Shown: positions 8,741-16,485 of the stretch, piece by piece
How positions within the stretch are numbered: position 1 is the stretch's first letter
Layout of the letters: the number at the start of each line of letters is the position of its first letter
Assembly (NCBI GenBank): GCA_005789205.1
Contig: SXYM01000014.1
Location: 1 to 39,019, forward strand
Direction: 5' to 3'
Source: Actinomycetota bacterium
Lineage (GTDB): Bacteria > Actinomycetota > Actinomycetes > Nanopelagicales > Nanopelagicaceae
Length of the DNA: 39,019 bases
Notes under the pieces: generated by a model
The model's database searches: none
Seen by the model: only the letters and a program-made list of their open reading frames with translations
Told to the model about the DNA's origin: nothing
Program-made: the position numbers and the translations under genes

Positions 8741-10834
8741 TTAGCGCGGACGGCGGCGACGCTGACTTGAGTTCGGACGAGGGCGCTTATTGCCACCACT
8801 GCGTACTGACTTTTCAACGATTGGCTGGACGTATGGCACACCAGAAGGCTCTTGTGCACCAGTAATCTTCATTAACTCAGTGCTAAGCGGAGTAACGCCA
8901 ACAAATTTTGGAGTGACACCAGCGCGCAAAGTAAGTCCACCAATTGATTTCTGTTGCTTAGTTGTAGCAATTGTTACAACAGTTCCAGCTTCACCGGCGC
9001 GGGCTGTTCGGCCTGCACGGTGTAGATAATCCTTGTGATCTGTAGGTGCATCAACGTGCACAACAAGTGAGATTCCATCAACGTGGATACCACGTGCGGC
9101 AACATCTGTGGCTACAAGGGCCGCATTAGCTGAATCCTTAAAGAGTGCAAGTGTGCGAGTACGAACGGCTTGTGACTTACCACCGTGCAAAGCACCAACT
9201 GCAACACCTGCATGAGCAAGTTTGTCAGCTAAGCGATCAGCGCCGCGTTGAGTCTTGACGAACATAATCGTCTTACCGTTACGAGCTGCGATTTGGCTTG
9301 TGATGTCATCTTTATCGCCTGGGTTCATGACGAGAACGAAGTGCTCCATAGTTGAAACAGATGCACGGTCATTTTGTAGTGAGTGAGTCTTTGGGTTCTT
9401 CAAGTACTGACGAACCAATGAATCAACACCACGATCAAGAGTTGCCGAGAACAACAGACGCTGTCCGTCGAGCTTTGCTTGATCCAAGATTTCTTTTACT
9501 ACTGGCAAGAAGCCCATGTCAGCCATTTGATCAGCTTCATCTAGAACAGTGATCTGTAGATGATCGAGTTGAACCTCACCCTTATCAAGAAGATCAATTA
9601 AACGTCCAGGAGTTGCAACCAAGATCGCTGTGCCACGGCGCATTGCAGTGATCTGTTTTGCATATGACATTCCACCGGCAACAACAACTGATTCATGACC
9701 AATTGAGCGAGCAAGTGACATTAGTACTTCATCAATTTGCTGAGCAAGCTCACGTGTTGGTGTTAATACCAAGGCAAGTGGCTTGTGTGGCTTTGCAACC
9801 TTGCCGGTGAGGTTATTAAGAAGTGCTAAACCAAAAGCGAGAGTCTTACCTGAGCCCGTTTGTCCACGGCCCAAGATGTCATAGCCAGCTAGCGCATCTG
9901 GCAATGTTGCAATTTGGATTGGGAATGGATGCATGATTCCCTGCTTTGCAAGGGCATTTACCAAAGGCGCTGCAATTCCAAGGTCGCTGAATGTAGTCGT
10001 GATTTCAGTGAGTGGAGTTGCATCAACCAAATTGGCATCAGCTAAATTTGTTGAAATGTAGTTATCGTCAGCGCCAAAGTCGATGGCAGCATTGGTGTGA
10101 GTCTTTGTTGAACGCTTGAAATCATCACGGGCATAGGCAGGTGAATCATTACGGCGATCACGCACTGGACGCTCTGCACGAAAGTTAGCTGCGCGAGTAT
10201 CAGGTGCTTCGCTGCGCTTCTTTGGACGTGTTGGATCAAATTTTTCAACCTTACGTGGAACAAAGTTTGGACGACCATCATCATTACGTGAAACCTTTGC
10301 TTTGGCAGCATCACGGCGATTGGTTGGGCGAGTATCTGAAGACTTGTATTCGCTCCTTTTGAACTCTGGCTTCTTATATTCAGACTTCTTATTCTCTGGC
10401 TTAACAAACTCTTTTTTCTTATCAAATCCACGCTTAGTGCGATCATCTCGCTGTGCAACAAACTTCTTAGCGCGACTTTCTGGGCGCTGTGATTGTTCGA
10501 TGCGTGCTGCGCGCTCTTCTGGGGCTTCAATTGGACGTGGTTTTGATGCTGTCTTTTCTTGGAAGCGCTTTGCACGAAGCTTTGAACGATCAGTTAAACG
10601 CTCTTGCTTCTTTGATTGTGTTGATGAATCAACATCTGAGTAACGACGAGTTGAAGCGGGCTTACTTGTTTTAGAGGTAGTTGCAGCGCTTTTACGTGCA
10701 TTCTTTTGTGCAGTTGTGTGACGAGCTTTTGGGTCAGCTGCTTTAAATGCAGCTTTTTTCGCTCGCTTAGGCTTACCAACTGATGCTGCGCGACGGGCTT
10801 TTCCGGGCGCTGAAGTACGAGGTGTTAATGACAT
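8741..10834 (-). CDS. DEAD-box RNA helicase with long basic N-terminal extension
   Basis: ATP-dependent RNA unwinding. I place the start at the ATG at 10834 (MSLTPRTSAP), giving 697 residues; the open frame continues to 10999 but that part is non-protein-like and overlaps a structured leader. Residues 1-250 are Lys/Arg/Ser-rich and probably disordered, with SEYK-type repeats around 150-165. The helicase core has the Q motif (FPIQ, ~304), motif I GQTGSGKT (324-331), PTREL (359-363), TPGR (408-411), DEAD (432-435), SAT (463-465) and HRAGRTAR (605-612). The tail is again Arg-rich. Such helicases act in ribosome assembly and RNA decay in the cold; the exact role is not shown. Confidence 0.93.
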   Translation of the reverse strand: MSLTPRTSAPGKARRAASVGKPKRAKKAAFKAADPKARHTTAQKNARKSAATTSKTSKPASTRRYSDVDSSTQSKKQERLTDRSKLRAKRFQEKTASKPRPIEAPEERAARIEQSQRPESRAKKFVAQRDDRTKRGFDKKKEFVKPENKKSEYKKPEFKRSEYKSSDTRPTNRRDAAKAKVSRNDDGRPNFVPRKVEKFDPTRPKKRSEAPDTRAANFRAERPVRDRRNDSPAYARDDFKRSTKTHTNAAIDFGADDNYISTNLADANLVDATPLTEITTTFSDLGIAAPLVNALAKQGIMHPFPIQIATLPDALAGYDILGRGQTGSGKTLAFGLALLNNLTGKVAKPHKPLALVLTPTRELAQQIDEVLMSLARSIGHESVVVAGGMSYAKQITAMRRGTAILVATPGRLIDLLDKGEVQLDHLQITVLDEADQMADMGFLPVVKEILDQAKLDGQRLLFSATLDRGVDSLVRQYLKNPKTHSLQNDRASVSTMEHFVLVMNPGDKDDITSQIAARNGKTIMFVKTQRGADRLADKLAHAGVAVGALHGGKSQAVRTRTLALFKDSANAALVATDVAARGIHVDGISLVVHVDAPTDHKDYLHRAGRTARAGEAGTVVTIATTKQQKSIGGLTLRAGVTPKFVGVTPLSTELMKITGAQEPSGVPYVQPIVEKSVRSGGNKRPRPNSSQRRRRPR

Positions 10835-10985
10835 AGAAATACATACCAATCGAGACGACAAGCGCGTCTCGGGTGTGATCGGCGCTAAATGGCCGTCAGG
10901 GTGGTGATAAGACTCGCATGTAGCGCTACATCTGCAGCGCTTAAGGGAAGTTCTTTGATGCGGTTGCATCAACGTCTTAATTCTA
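10835..10985 (-). promoter_or_regulatory. Structured 5' leader and promoter of the DEAD-box helicase
   Basis: On the minus strand a TAGAAT -10 box (10985-10980) would start an mRNA near 10973, giving a leader of about 140 bases. It holds three inverted repeats: TTGATGC-AACC-GCATCAA (10972-10955), the 14-base palindrome ATGTAGCGCTACAT (10931-10918), which can alternatively pair as AGCGCT with an upstream AGCGCT, and CGAGACG-N7-CGTCTCG (10871-10851), ending 16 bases before the start codon. No strong Shine-Dalgarno is visible. The remaining bases up to 11039 show nothing else. Confidence 0.5.
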
Positions 10986-11039
10986 CCGTGGATTATCACT
11001 TCTCTTTACCAAGGCAGATATATGCCAAAGCCTTGAAAT

Positions 11040-11780
11040 TTAGATAACAAATCCCACGGGCAGTTCAAGACGATTAGCAGCTAAAAGGGCTGTGTTTGTA
11101 AGAATTGATTGAGTTGGTCCATCGGCAACAATGATTCCACCATTTAAAATAACTGAGCGAGCACAAATCTCATGGGCGTATGGAAGATCATGGGTAACCA
11201 TGACTATCGTGATATCGAGTGAGCGCAAAATATCAGCTAATTCACGCCGGCTAGCTGGATCAAGATTTGATGAGGGCTCATCTAGAACAAGGATTTCTGG
11301 CTTCATGGCAAGCACGGTCGCTACTGCGACTCTGCGTCGTTGCCCAAATGACAGGTGATGCGGTGGTCGATCGCGAAATTCGAGCATTCCGACCAGCTGC
11401 AGTGCTTCATTAACTACTGCATTGAGTTCATCTGCCCGCAGCCCCATGTTGTAAGGACCAAATGCAACATCCTCTGCAACTGTTGGCATGAAGAGTTGGT
11501 CATCAGGATCTTGAAAAACGATTCCAACTTTCGAACGAATCTCCTTGATTGACTCTTTGTTCTTGGAATCAACGAGTTGTCCTGCAACATGAATCGAGCC
11601 ATGAGATGTTGGGTGGATGCCATTCATATGCATCACAAGAGTTGTTTTACCAGCACCATTTGGCCCAAGAAGTGCAACGCGTTCTCCCTTTTGAATGGAG
11701 AGGTTTACACCGAAAAGAGCTTGATTGCCATCAGGATATGCAAAGGCGAGCTCTTTGATTTCTAGGCTAGGCGTGTTCAT
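11040..11780 (-). CDS. cbiO: Cobalt/nickel ECF transporter ATPase CbiO
   Basis: 246 residues; cytoplasmic ATPase of a group I energy-coupling-factor transporter. Walker A GPNGAGKT (39-46), Q-loop region VFQDPDDQLF (~88-97, typical of ECF ATPases), signature LSFGQ (143-147), Walker B EILVLDEP (162-169) and the switch His in VTHDLPYAHE. The TAATG junction overlaps the cbiQ stop by one base, so it is the last gene of cbiMNQO. It drives uptake of Co2+ (or Ni2+) through CbiMN. Confidence 0.93.
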   Translation of the reverse strand: MNTPSLEIKELAFAYPDGNQALFGVNLSIQKGERVALLGPNGAGKTTLVMHMNGIHPTSHGSIHVAGQLVDSKNKESIKEIRSKVGIVFQDPDDQLFMPTVAEDVAFGPYNMGLRADELNAVVNEALQLVGMLEFRDRPPHHLSFGQRRRVAVATVLAMKPEILVLDEPSSNLDPASRRELADILRSLDITIVMVTHDLPYAHEICARSVILNGGIIVADGPTQSILTNTALLAANRLELPVGFVI

Positions 11781-12577
11781 TACATTTTTTCAATCAGTAA
11801 TTGAGCGATAAAAATAGTTGCAGCAACAAGTGGATACATCATTGCTTTGAGCCAGACTGTGGCTTTATGTTCAATCTGCTCTTCATGGGGCAAGACCCCT
11901 TCATATCCACGAGACAACATAGAAAGGTGAACTCTTTCTCCTCGCTCATACGAGCGAATGAATAATGCACCAGCAGCTGTTGCCAAGACTTTCCAGTGCT
12001 TAACTCCGGTTGCTTCAAAACCACGTGACTCACGCGCAACCTTCATGCGCTCCATTTCATCGTTTACAACATTGACATAGCGCAACATGAAAGATGCGAT
12101 CTGCACCATAAGAACCGGAAGTCGTAAGCGTTCAAGGCCTCGAAGAATTTCTCGGGCCGTTGTTGATGTGGACAAAATAATTGCAGTCATAACACCGAGG
12201 GTTCCTTTAGCAACGATTCCAGAGCCGGCAATTAAACCCTCACGATAAAGATCAAAAGGACCGACTTGAATTTTTTCTCCTGTTCCAAAAAATGGCATCA
12301 GTATTGCGAAGAAAATAAAGGGAATTTCAATCAATGAACGCTTAAAAAGAAGGGAAAAAGGTATTTTTGCAATGAAGACCACCGTCAGAAGCCACAGGAT
12401 GTAGGCGATGAATGCCCCCCATTGAGTAATGGGGGTAGAGACAATGATCAAAATAAATGCAATAGCAGCAATGATTTTAAGGTGAGATGGTAGGGAATGA
12501 ACTAAAGAGTGGCGATGTAGGTAGAGCCGCTCACCCACATCATGACCGTGGTGATGGTTCTCCTGTTCGACTCTAAT
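11780..12577 (-). CDS. cbiQ: Cobalt ECF transporter transmembrane component CbiQ; probable ATT start
   Basis: Coupling membrane protein of the ECF transporter, about 265 residues with four to five hydrophobic segments and the coupling motif ARESRGFEATG before a second ERMKVA/ERGERVHLSMLSRGYEG region. The N-terminus is uncertain. Related actinobacterial CbiQ proteins begin with a His-rich GHxHxLYxHxHSxVHxLP stretch, which here is NHHHGHDVGERLYLHRHSLVH. Canonical starts are TTG 12604 or 12631 (too far inside cbiN) or GTG 12538 (removes the His run). ATT at 12577-12575 overlaps the cbiN TAG and has AAAGGA 5 bases upstream, so I use it. GTG 12538 is the main alternative. Confidence 0.82.
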   Translation of the reverse strand: MRVEQENHHHGHDVGERLYLHRHSLVHSLPSHLKIIAAIAFILIIVSTPITQWGAFIAYILWLLTVVFIAKIPFSLLFKRSLIEIPFIFFAILMPFFGTGEKIQVGPFDLYREGLIAGSGIVAKGTLGVMTAIILSTSTTAREILRGLERLRLPVLMVQIASFMLRYVNVVNDEMERMKVARESRGFEATGVKHWKVLATAAGALFIRSYERGERVHLSMLSRGYEGVLPHEEQIEHKATVWLKAMMYPLVAATIFIAQLLIEKM

Positions 12578-12881
12578 TTCTATCCTTTTTCGGTTTACGT
12601 GCAAGCAACCTAAAGCCAAGACCAGCAACAATTGCAGTCCCGACTACACCGATAACGCCAGCAACACCTACTGATGCGCGTTCATTTTGAATTCCCTTAA
12701 CTCCGTAATCTGCCAGAGTTCCCTTTGAATTGGAGTGCTCTTTAGCTGTTTGAATAAAGCCAATATCGTTCGCGACTTTTTCTAAGCCATCAGGGGAAGA
12801 TGAGGCATAAAAAGATATAACGCCTGCAAGAAATAGAGAAACGACCAATCCAGAGAGATAAAACTTGCGATTAGTGAGCAC
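12573..12881 (-). CDS. cbiN: Cobalt transport protein CbiN
   Basis: 102 residues with two membrane helices flanking an extracytoplasmic loop. The loop contains the diagnostic SSPDGLEKVA motif (~27-36). CbiN is the small partner that couples metal loading to CbiM. I choose the GTG at 12881: GGAG sits 7 bases upstream and the protein then begins VLTNRKFYLSG, matching the family. Longer starts at 12905 or 12932 lie deeper inside cbiM. The start overlaps the cbiM stop by 11 bases. The presence of CbiN favours cobalt over nickel as substrate. Confidence 0.88.
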   Translation of the reverse strand: MLTNRKFYLSGLVVSLFLAGVISFYASSSPDGLEKVANDIGFIQTAKEHSNSKGTLADYGVKGIQNERASVGVAGVIGVVGTAIVAGLGFRLLARKPKKDRN

Positions 12882-13548
12882 TTCGAATCTCCAACTTTTG
12901 AACATTGTTCTTCCATCCATAAACCAAATCACTCCGACTTGCTAAGACCGCACTCACAGTCAAGCCGGTAATAAAAGCTTCGCCAATTCCAATCAAGATG
13001 TGTGTCCCAACCATTGCACCTAAAACAGTGGATACCGAAAAAGTTGCAGTCGCGCCCATTGCATATTGGATTGTGAATCCGACCGCTGCTGCTGGAACTG
13101 ATAACAATCCACCAATTGCCGCAGCTAAAGAGATGGAAGATTTATTCTTTGGCAAAATCTTGCGCAGCACTAGGAAGATTCCATAACCAGCCCACACACC
13201 AATTACTCCCATGTTAAAAACATTTAACCCAATTGCAGTTAATCCGCCATCAGCAAATAAGAACCCTTGCATGATCAGCACGACAGCTAATGCCAATGTT
13301 GCAGCCCACGGCCCCACCAAAACGGCGGCGAGTGCGCCTCCCAGCAAGTGACCACTTGTTCCTGCAGCAACAGGGAAGTTGAGCATTTGAACAGCGAAGA
13401 TGAAGACTGCGGTTAATCCGGCTAGAGGAGCGGTTTTTTCATCAAGTTGGGTGCGAGCGCCTTTGAGCGCAGTTGCTACTCCAGCGGCAGCTAAGCCTGC
13501 AAAGATCGCTGAGGTTTGGACATCAATAAAGCCATCAGGGATATGCAT
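12871..13548 (-). CDS. cbiM: Cobalt-binding membrane component CbiM
   Basis: Substrate-binding integral membrane protein of the ECF cobalt transporter, 225 residues with about six to seven hydrophobic segments. It starts directly with MHIPDGF, where the N-terminal Met-His of the mature family binds the metal; no signal peptide precedes it. The segment GTSGHLLGGALAA near residue 65 supplies a second conserved His. First gene of a cbiMNQO operon transcribed leftwards. A TAAAAT -10 box 6 bases before the ATG suggests a leaderless mRNA, so a cobalamin riboswitch leader is not possible from this promoter; control more likely comes from the inverted repeat just upstream. Confidence 0.95.
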   Translation of the reverse strand: MHIPDGFIDVQTSAIFAGLAAAGVATALKGARTQLDEKTAPLAGLTAVFIFAVQMLNFPVAAGTSGHLLGGALAAVLVGPWAATLALAVVLIMQGFLFADGGLTAIGLNVFNMGVIGVWAGYGIFLVLRKILPKNKSSISLAAAIGGLLSVPAAAVGFTIQYAMGATATFSVSTVLGAMVGTHILIGIGEAFITGLTVSAVLASRSDLVYGWKNNVQKLEIRSAH

Positions 13549-13560
13549 GCTCAGATTTTA
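13549..13560 (-). promoter_or_regulatory. Leaderless-type -10 box of cbiMNQO
   Basis: On the minus strand TAAAAT (13560-13555) lies 6 bases before the cbiM ATG at 13548, with no Shine-Dalgarno between. Confidence 0.5.
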
Positions 13561-13562
13561 GC

Positions 13563-13587
13563 CTAGATGCAAACCATTCGCATCTAG
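13563..13587. promoter_or_regulatory. Inverted-repeat operator candidate at the cbiM promoter
   Basis: CTAGATGC (13563-13570), 9 bases, then GCATCTAG (13580-13587): a perfect 8+8 inverted repeat. It begins 2 bases upstream of the cbiM -10 box and covers the -35 region. No T-run follows on either strand, so a terminator is unlikely. A dimeric metal- or cobalamin-responsive repressor is the simplest reading. The regulator is not identifiable here. Confidence 0.55.
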
Positions 13588-13660
13588 AAAATAAGCATCG
13601 CGCTCCGGCCAAGCCTGCCCTTCTAGGTCAATCCAGAGGGCCATCTATTTCAAACGAGTT

Positions 13661-13672
13661 TAAGGTTGGCGG
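13661..13672 (+). promoter_or_regulatory. Leaderless-type -10 box for the 13673 gene
   Basis: TAAGGT (13661-13666), 6 bases, then ATG at 13673. It is the same hexamer and spacing as before the DUF5302-like gene. Confidence 0.45.
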
Positions 13673-15004
13673 ATGCGCCTTCCCTTGGTTTCTCTCTTAG
13701 TCCTAGGGCTAATGTCACCAGTTTCAGCGCCAGCGCAAGAATGCAACTGGCAAGCCGGTTGGGTACAGGCTGAGAATGCAAAGGTCGGAAACAAAAACTG
13801 GGATTCAGATGTCGTGATGCGCTTTAGCGCAGATTTCATTAGGCGCAAAGAAGCCAAACGGGTTGAAGGTTACTTTGATCAGACAAGCATTAGTTGTGGG
13901 CAGAGTGCATCCTTGAAAATCATGGGTACTAAATCAGCAGATATCTCGCTCTATCGCATTGGATATTACAAAGGAGCTGGCGCTCGCTTAATAACAACAA
14001 TTAAAAATGCAAAGCAAATTACAGCGACGCAATCGACTCCACCCGGTCAGTATCTAGTTAAGTTAAAATCACGAGGTTATCGATCTACATTTGTCCCACT
14101 TATGATCACAGGGCAAGTCCCAAGCAATGTAACTTTTATTTCCTCAGTTCTCACGTGGCAGGCATACAACCAGTGGGGCGGAGAGTCACTCTATAAAGGT
14201 GCCGATGGACAAAGAGAAACCAGAGCAATTTCGGTTTCACTTGATCGTCCTTATGATGGGGATGGTTCTGGGCAATTTAGATATATGGAACAACCTCTTA
14301 TTCAGTTGATGGAGCGACTCAACTTAGATATCAATTACCTAACAGATGTTGATTTAGATAAAGCACCTGAAATTAACTCAGCCTCTATTGTTCTGGGTGG
14401 GCATAGCGAGTATTGGACTCAGGCGATGCGAGATGTAATTGAAAAAGAAATCAATGAGGGCACGAATTTATTAGTTTTTGGTGGTAATACTGCGTATGCC
14501 AAAACATATCTCATTGACCGAACGATGAATGAAAGAATTCCTTATCGTGACATTAATCAACCGGAATCTTTGTTTATGGGTTCACAGTTTTTTGCAGTTG
14601 GGATCAAAAAAGATTTAGAAGTACAGGCAGCACAGAGTTGGCCCTTTAATGTCCTAGGCCAATCGGAGAAAATCAAAGGTATTTATGGCTATGAAGCCGA
14701 CACGGCGATGGGAACTCAAGGTCCTGGGATTGAAGTGTTGGCAAGAGCAAGCATCAGCCCTACAGAGAAGGGTTTTGTTGCGATGAGCACCTACTACGCA
14801 GCACCTAGCGGGGCAGGAGTGTTAAACCTGGGCACTAATGCCTGGGTGTGCGCAATGGCCAACCGTTGCCCGTGGGGCCATAGCTTTGATGCAAAGACTG
14901 TGCAACAAATTCGAAAAGTAACCACAGCAATTATTGAGCAAGCCGGGCGAGAAAAGATTGGGAATTGGCGAGTGCCACATATCGATATTCCCACTCGCCC
15001 CTAA
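13673..15004 (+). CDS. Exported protein with N,N-dimethylformamidase large-subunit-like domain
   Basis: 443 residues. A signal peptide (MRLPLVSLLVLGLMSPVSAPA, cleavage near residue 21) sends it out of the cytoplasm. The rest resembles the domain found in the large subunit of N,N-dimethylformamidase and many uncharacterised actinobacterial proteins: an SLYRIGYYKGAGARLI segment (~91-106), a VLTWQAYNQWGG segment, and a glutamine-amidotransferase-like part GGHSEYWTQAMRDVIE followed by GTNLLVFGGNTAY. Real dimethylformamidase is cytosolic and needs a small subunit, absent here, so the substrate is unlikely to be dimethylformamide. Two cysteines remain after cleavage (near residues 24 and 75). Function unknown; domain assignment fairly sure. 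Confidence 0.75.
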   Translation: MRLPLVSLLVLGLMSPVSAPAQECNWQAGWVQAENAKVGNKNWDSDVVMRFSADFIRRKEAKRVEGYFDQTSISCGQSASLKIMGTKSADISLYRIGYYKGAGARLITTIKNAKQITATQSTPPGQYLVKLKSRGYRSTFVPLMITGQVPSNVTFISSVLTWQAYNQWGGESLYKGADGQRETRAISVSLDRPYDGDGSGQFRYMEQPLIQLMERLNLDINYLTDVDLDKAPEINSASIVLGGHSEYWTQAMRDVIEKEINEGTNLLVFGGNTAYAKTYLIDRTMNERIPYRDINQPESLFMGSQFFAVGIKKDLEVQAAQSWPFNVLGQSEKIKGIYGYEADTAMGTQGPGIEVLARASISPTEKGFVAMSTYYAAPSGAGVLNLGTNAWVCAMANRCPWGHSFDAKTVQQIRKVTTAIIEQAGREKIGNWRVPHIDIPTRP

Positions 15005-15015
15005 GAGTTAGCGTA

Positions 15016-15028
15016 TAGAGTCACACTC
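15016..15028 (+). promoter_or_regulatory. Leaderless-type -10 box for the TPR gene
   Basis: TAGAGT (15016-15021, within TATAGAGT), then 7 bases and GTG at 15029. No Shine-Dalgarno is present. Confidence 0.5.
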
Positions 15029-15967
15029 GTGAGTGAAGATGATGACATGGAAGAACTCATCACCGAGGAAATGCTTTGGGATCGAATTCCTGAAGTAGAT
15101 GGCGAAGAACGCGCCAGCACTTATTATGAATTAAGTGCTCGAATTTATGCACGTGGACAATACGACGAAGCATTAGCGTTAGCTGAAACTGCGCGCGATA
15201 TTTACTCAACACTTGGAGATAGCGCACCAAGTGAGGGATTAGCTCAGGCATATTCTGCAATCGGCTATAACTTAAATCAATTAAAGCGTATGGATGAAGC
15301 TGCAACTGCAATGAGTAAAGCAGTCGAAATTTTGCGTGAGAACAAATCTCCGATTGCACTGGAACTTGCTTGCACACTAGGTGAGTGGTGGTACACCTCA
15401 AAGCAGTATGACAAAGTTGTTGAAACAATGAATGAGTGCGCTCAAGAGCATTTAGTAGATGGAAATGAAATTGGGGCAGCAAATGATCTACACCTCATAG
15501 GGTGTGCTGAGCGTGAACTAAAAAACTATGAAAGATCTATTGACGCATTCAAAGAGGCTCGCGCACTATTTAAGCGAAACAAAGAAGTTATTCATGTTGC
15601 TCGTTGTGATCAAAAAATAGCATCTTGCTTAATTGAATTAGGCGAGGGCGAATTAGCCATTGAAACCGCCCGCAAAGCAGTTGATGTCTTTGAAACTGGG
15701 CATGATCATCGTCGTGAAACTTTTGCTCAATTTGAATACGGCAAGGCTCAGATTCTGCTCGAGAAATTCGATGACGCATTAGCCACCTTGGAGCAGGTGC
15801 TCTCAGTAGTGAGTGAAGATGAGCCTAAAGACTTCGAATTTATCGTTGATGTTGAGACAAGAATTGCGAAGATTATTCGCATGCAGGGCCGAACTGATGA
15901 GGCCGATGAGATTGAACGTCGCCTGAAGTCAGTGCAGGAGACACTAAATGAAGAGCCGCGGGCTTGA
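15029..15967 (+). CDS. Tetratricopeptide-repeat protein
   Basis: 312 residues, soluble, acidic N-terminus (MSEDDDMEELITEEMLWDRIPEVDGEE is split here only by description of its charge). From about residue 25 onward it consists of TPR units: YYELSARIYARGQYDEALALAETARDIY is the first helix pair, and further units follow about every 40 residues (AYSAIGYNLNQLKRMDEAATAM; ANDLHLIGCAERELKNYERSIDAF; the AIETARKAVDVFE unit). TPR arrays bind partner proteins; no enzymatic domain is present. The stop overlaps the TTG start of the phosphatase gene, so both may act together. GTG start with a leaderless promoter. Confidence 0.82.
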   Translation: MSEDDDMEELITEEMLWDRIPEVDGEERASTYYELSARIYARGQYDEALALAETARDIYSTLGDSAPSEGLAQAYSAIGYNLNQLKRMDEAATAMSKAVEILRENKSPIALELACTLGEWWYTSKQYDKVVETMNECAQEHLVDGNEIGAANDLHLIGCAERELKNYERSIDAFKEARALFKRNKEVIHVARCDQKIASCLIELGEGELAIETARKAVDVFETGHDHRRETFAQFEYGKAQILLEKFDDALATLEQVLSVVSEDEPKDFEFIVDVETRIAKIIRMQGRTDEADEIERRLKSVQETLNEEPRA

Positions 15968-16485
15968 TTGAGCATCTAAAAACTTTGCCTGAAATCCGTA
16001 TAACGATGGTTTGTATGGGAAATATCTGTCGCTCACCTATGGCTGCAGCTGTTCTATCAAATCGCACAGCACAGTGGAGCTCACCCAAGATCATTGTTGA
16101 TAGTTCTGGAACAAGTGCTTGGCATATTGGTCAAGGTGCACACCCAACGTCACAAAAAACCTGGGAAAAAGCGGGCTACAAGTACTCCCACTCTGCGCGC
16201 CAATTTAAGTCAAGTGATTTCTTTGAATCAGATTTAATTTTAGTGATGGATTCAAATAACTATAAGAAGGTAATTGAACTTGCACCGGATAATGATTCCC
16301 GGAGCAAAGTTTTCTACCTACGTAGCTTTGATCCAGCTCTATCGGCAATTGATCCTGCGTCAGCACAATTCAATAAATTAGAGGTTCCAGACCCATATGA
16401 CAAATCCAGTGAAGTCTATGAAGAGACCCTCTTTATGATTGAGCGCGCCGTAGATGGATTGTTGCAAGAACTATCGCACCAATAA
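15964..16485 (+). CDS. Low-molecular-weight protein-tyrosine phosphatase family protein
   Basis: 173 residues. The P-loop CX5R is CMGNICR (Cys17-Arg23) followed by SP, and the general-acid Asp is in VPDPY (Asp143), both required for phosphotyrosine hydrolysis. It could equally be a phosphatase acting on a tyrosine kinase-like or arginine-phosphate target, or a relative of the arsenate reductases; no kinase gene is nearby. The start is a TTG overlapping the TPR stop by 4 bases. Later ATGs would remove the first beta strand. The 3' end overlaps the convergent MFS gene by 53 bases. Confidence 0.88.
   Translation: MIEHLKTLPEIRITMVCMGNICRSPMAAAVLSNRTAQWSSPKIIVDSSGTSAWHIGQGAHPTSQKTWEKAGYKYSHSARQFKSSDFFESDLILVMDSNNYKKVIELAPDNDSRSKVFYLRSFDPALSAIDPASAQFNKLEVPDPYDKSSEVYEETLFMIERAVDGLLQELSHQ

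Noticed and set aside
10835-10999. N-terminal extension of the DEAD-box helicase to a start at 10999
   Set aside because: The 55 extra residues are Cys/His/Arg-rich without family character and coincide with the inverted-repeat leader; the ATG at 10834 gives a natural N-terminus.
13549-13672. Cobalamin riboswitch upstream of cbiM
   Set aside because: Only 124 bases separate the divergent genes, no B12-box-like sequence is visible, and the -10 box is 6 bases from the start codon.
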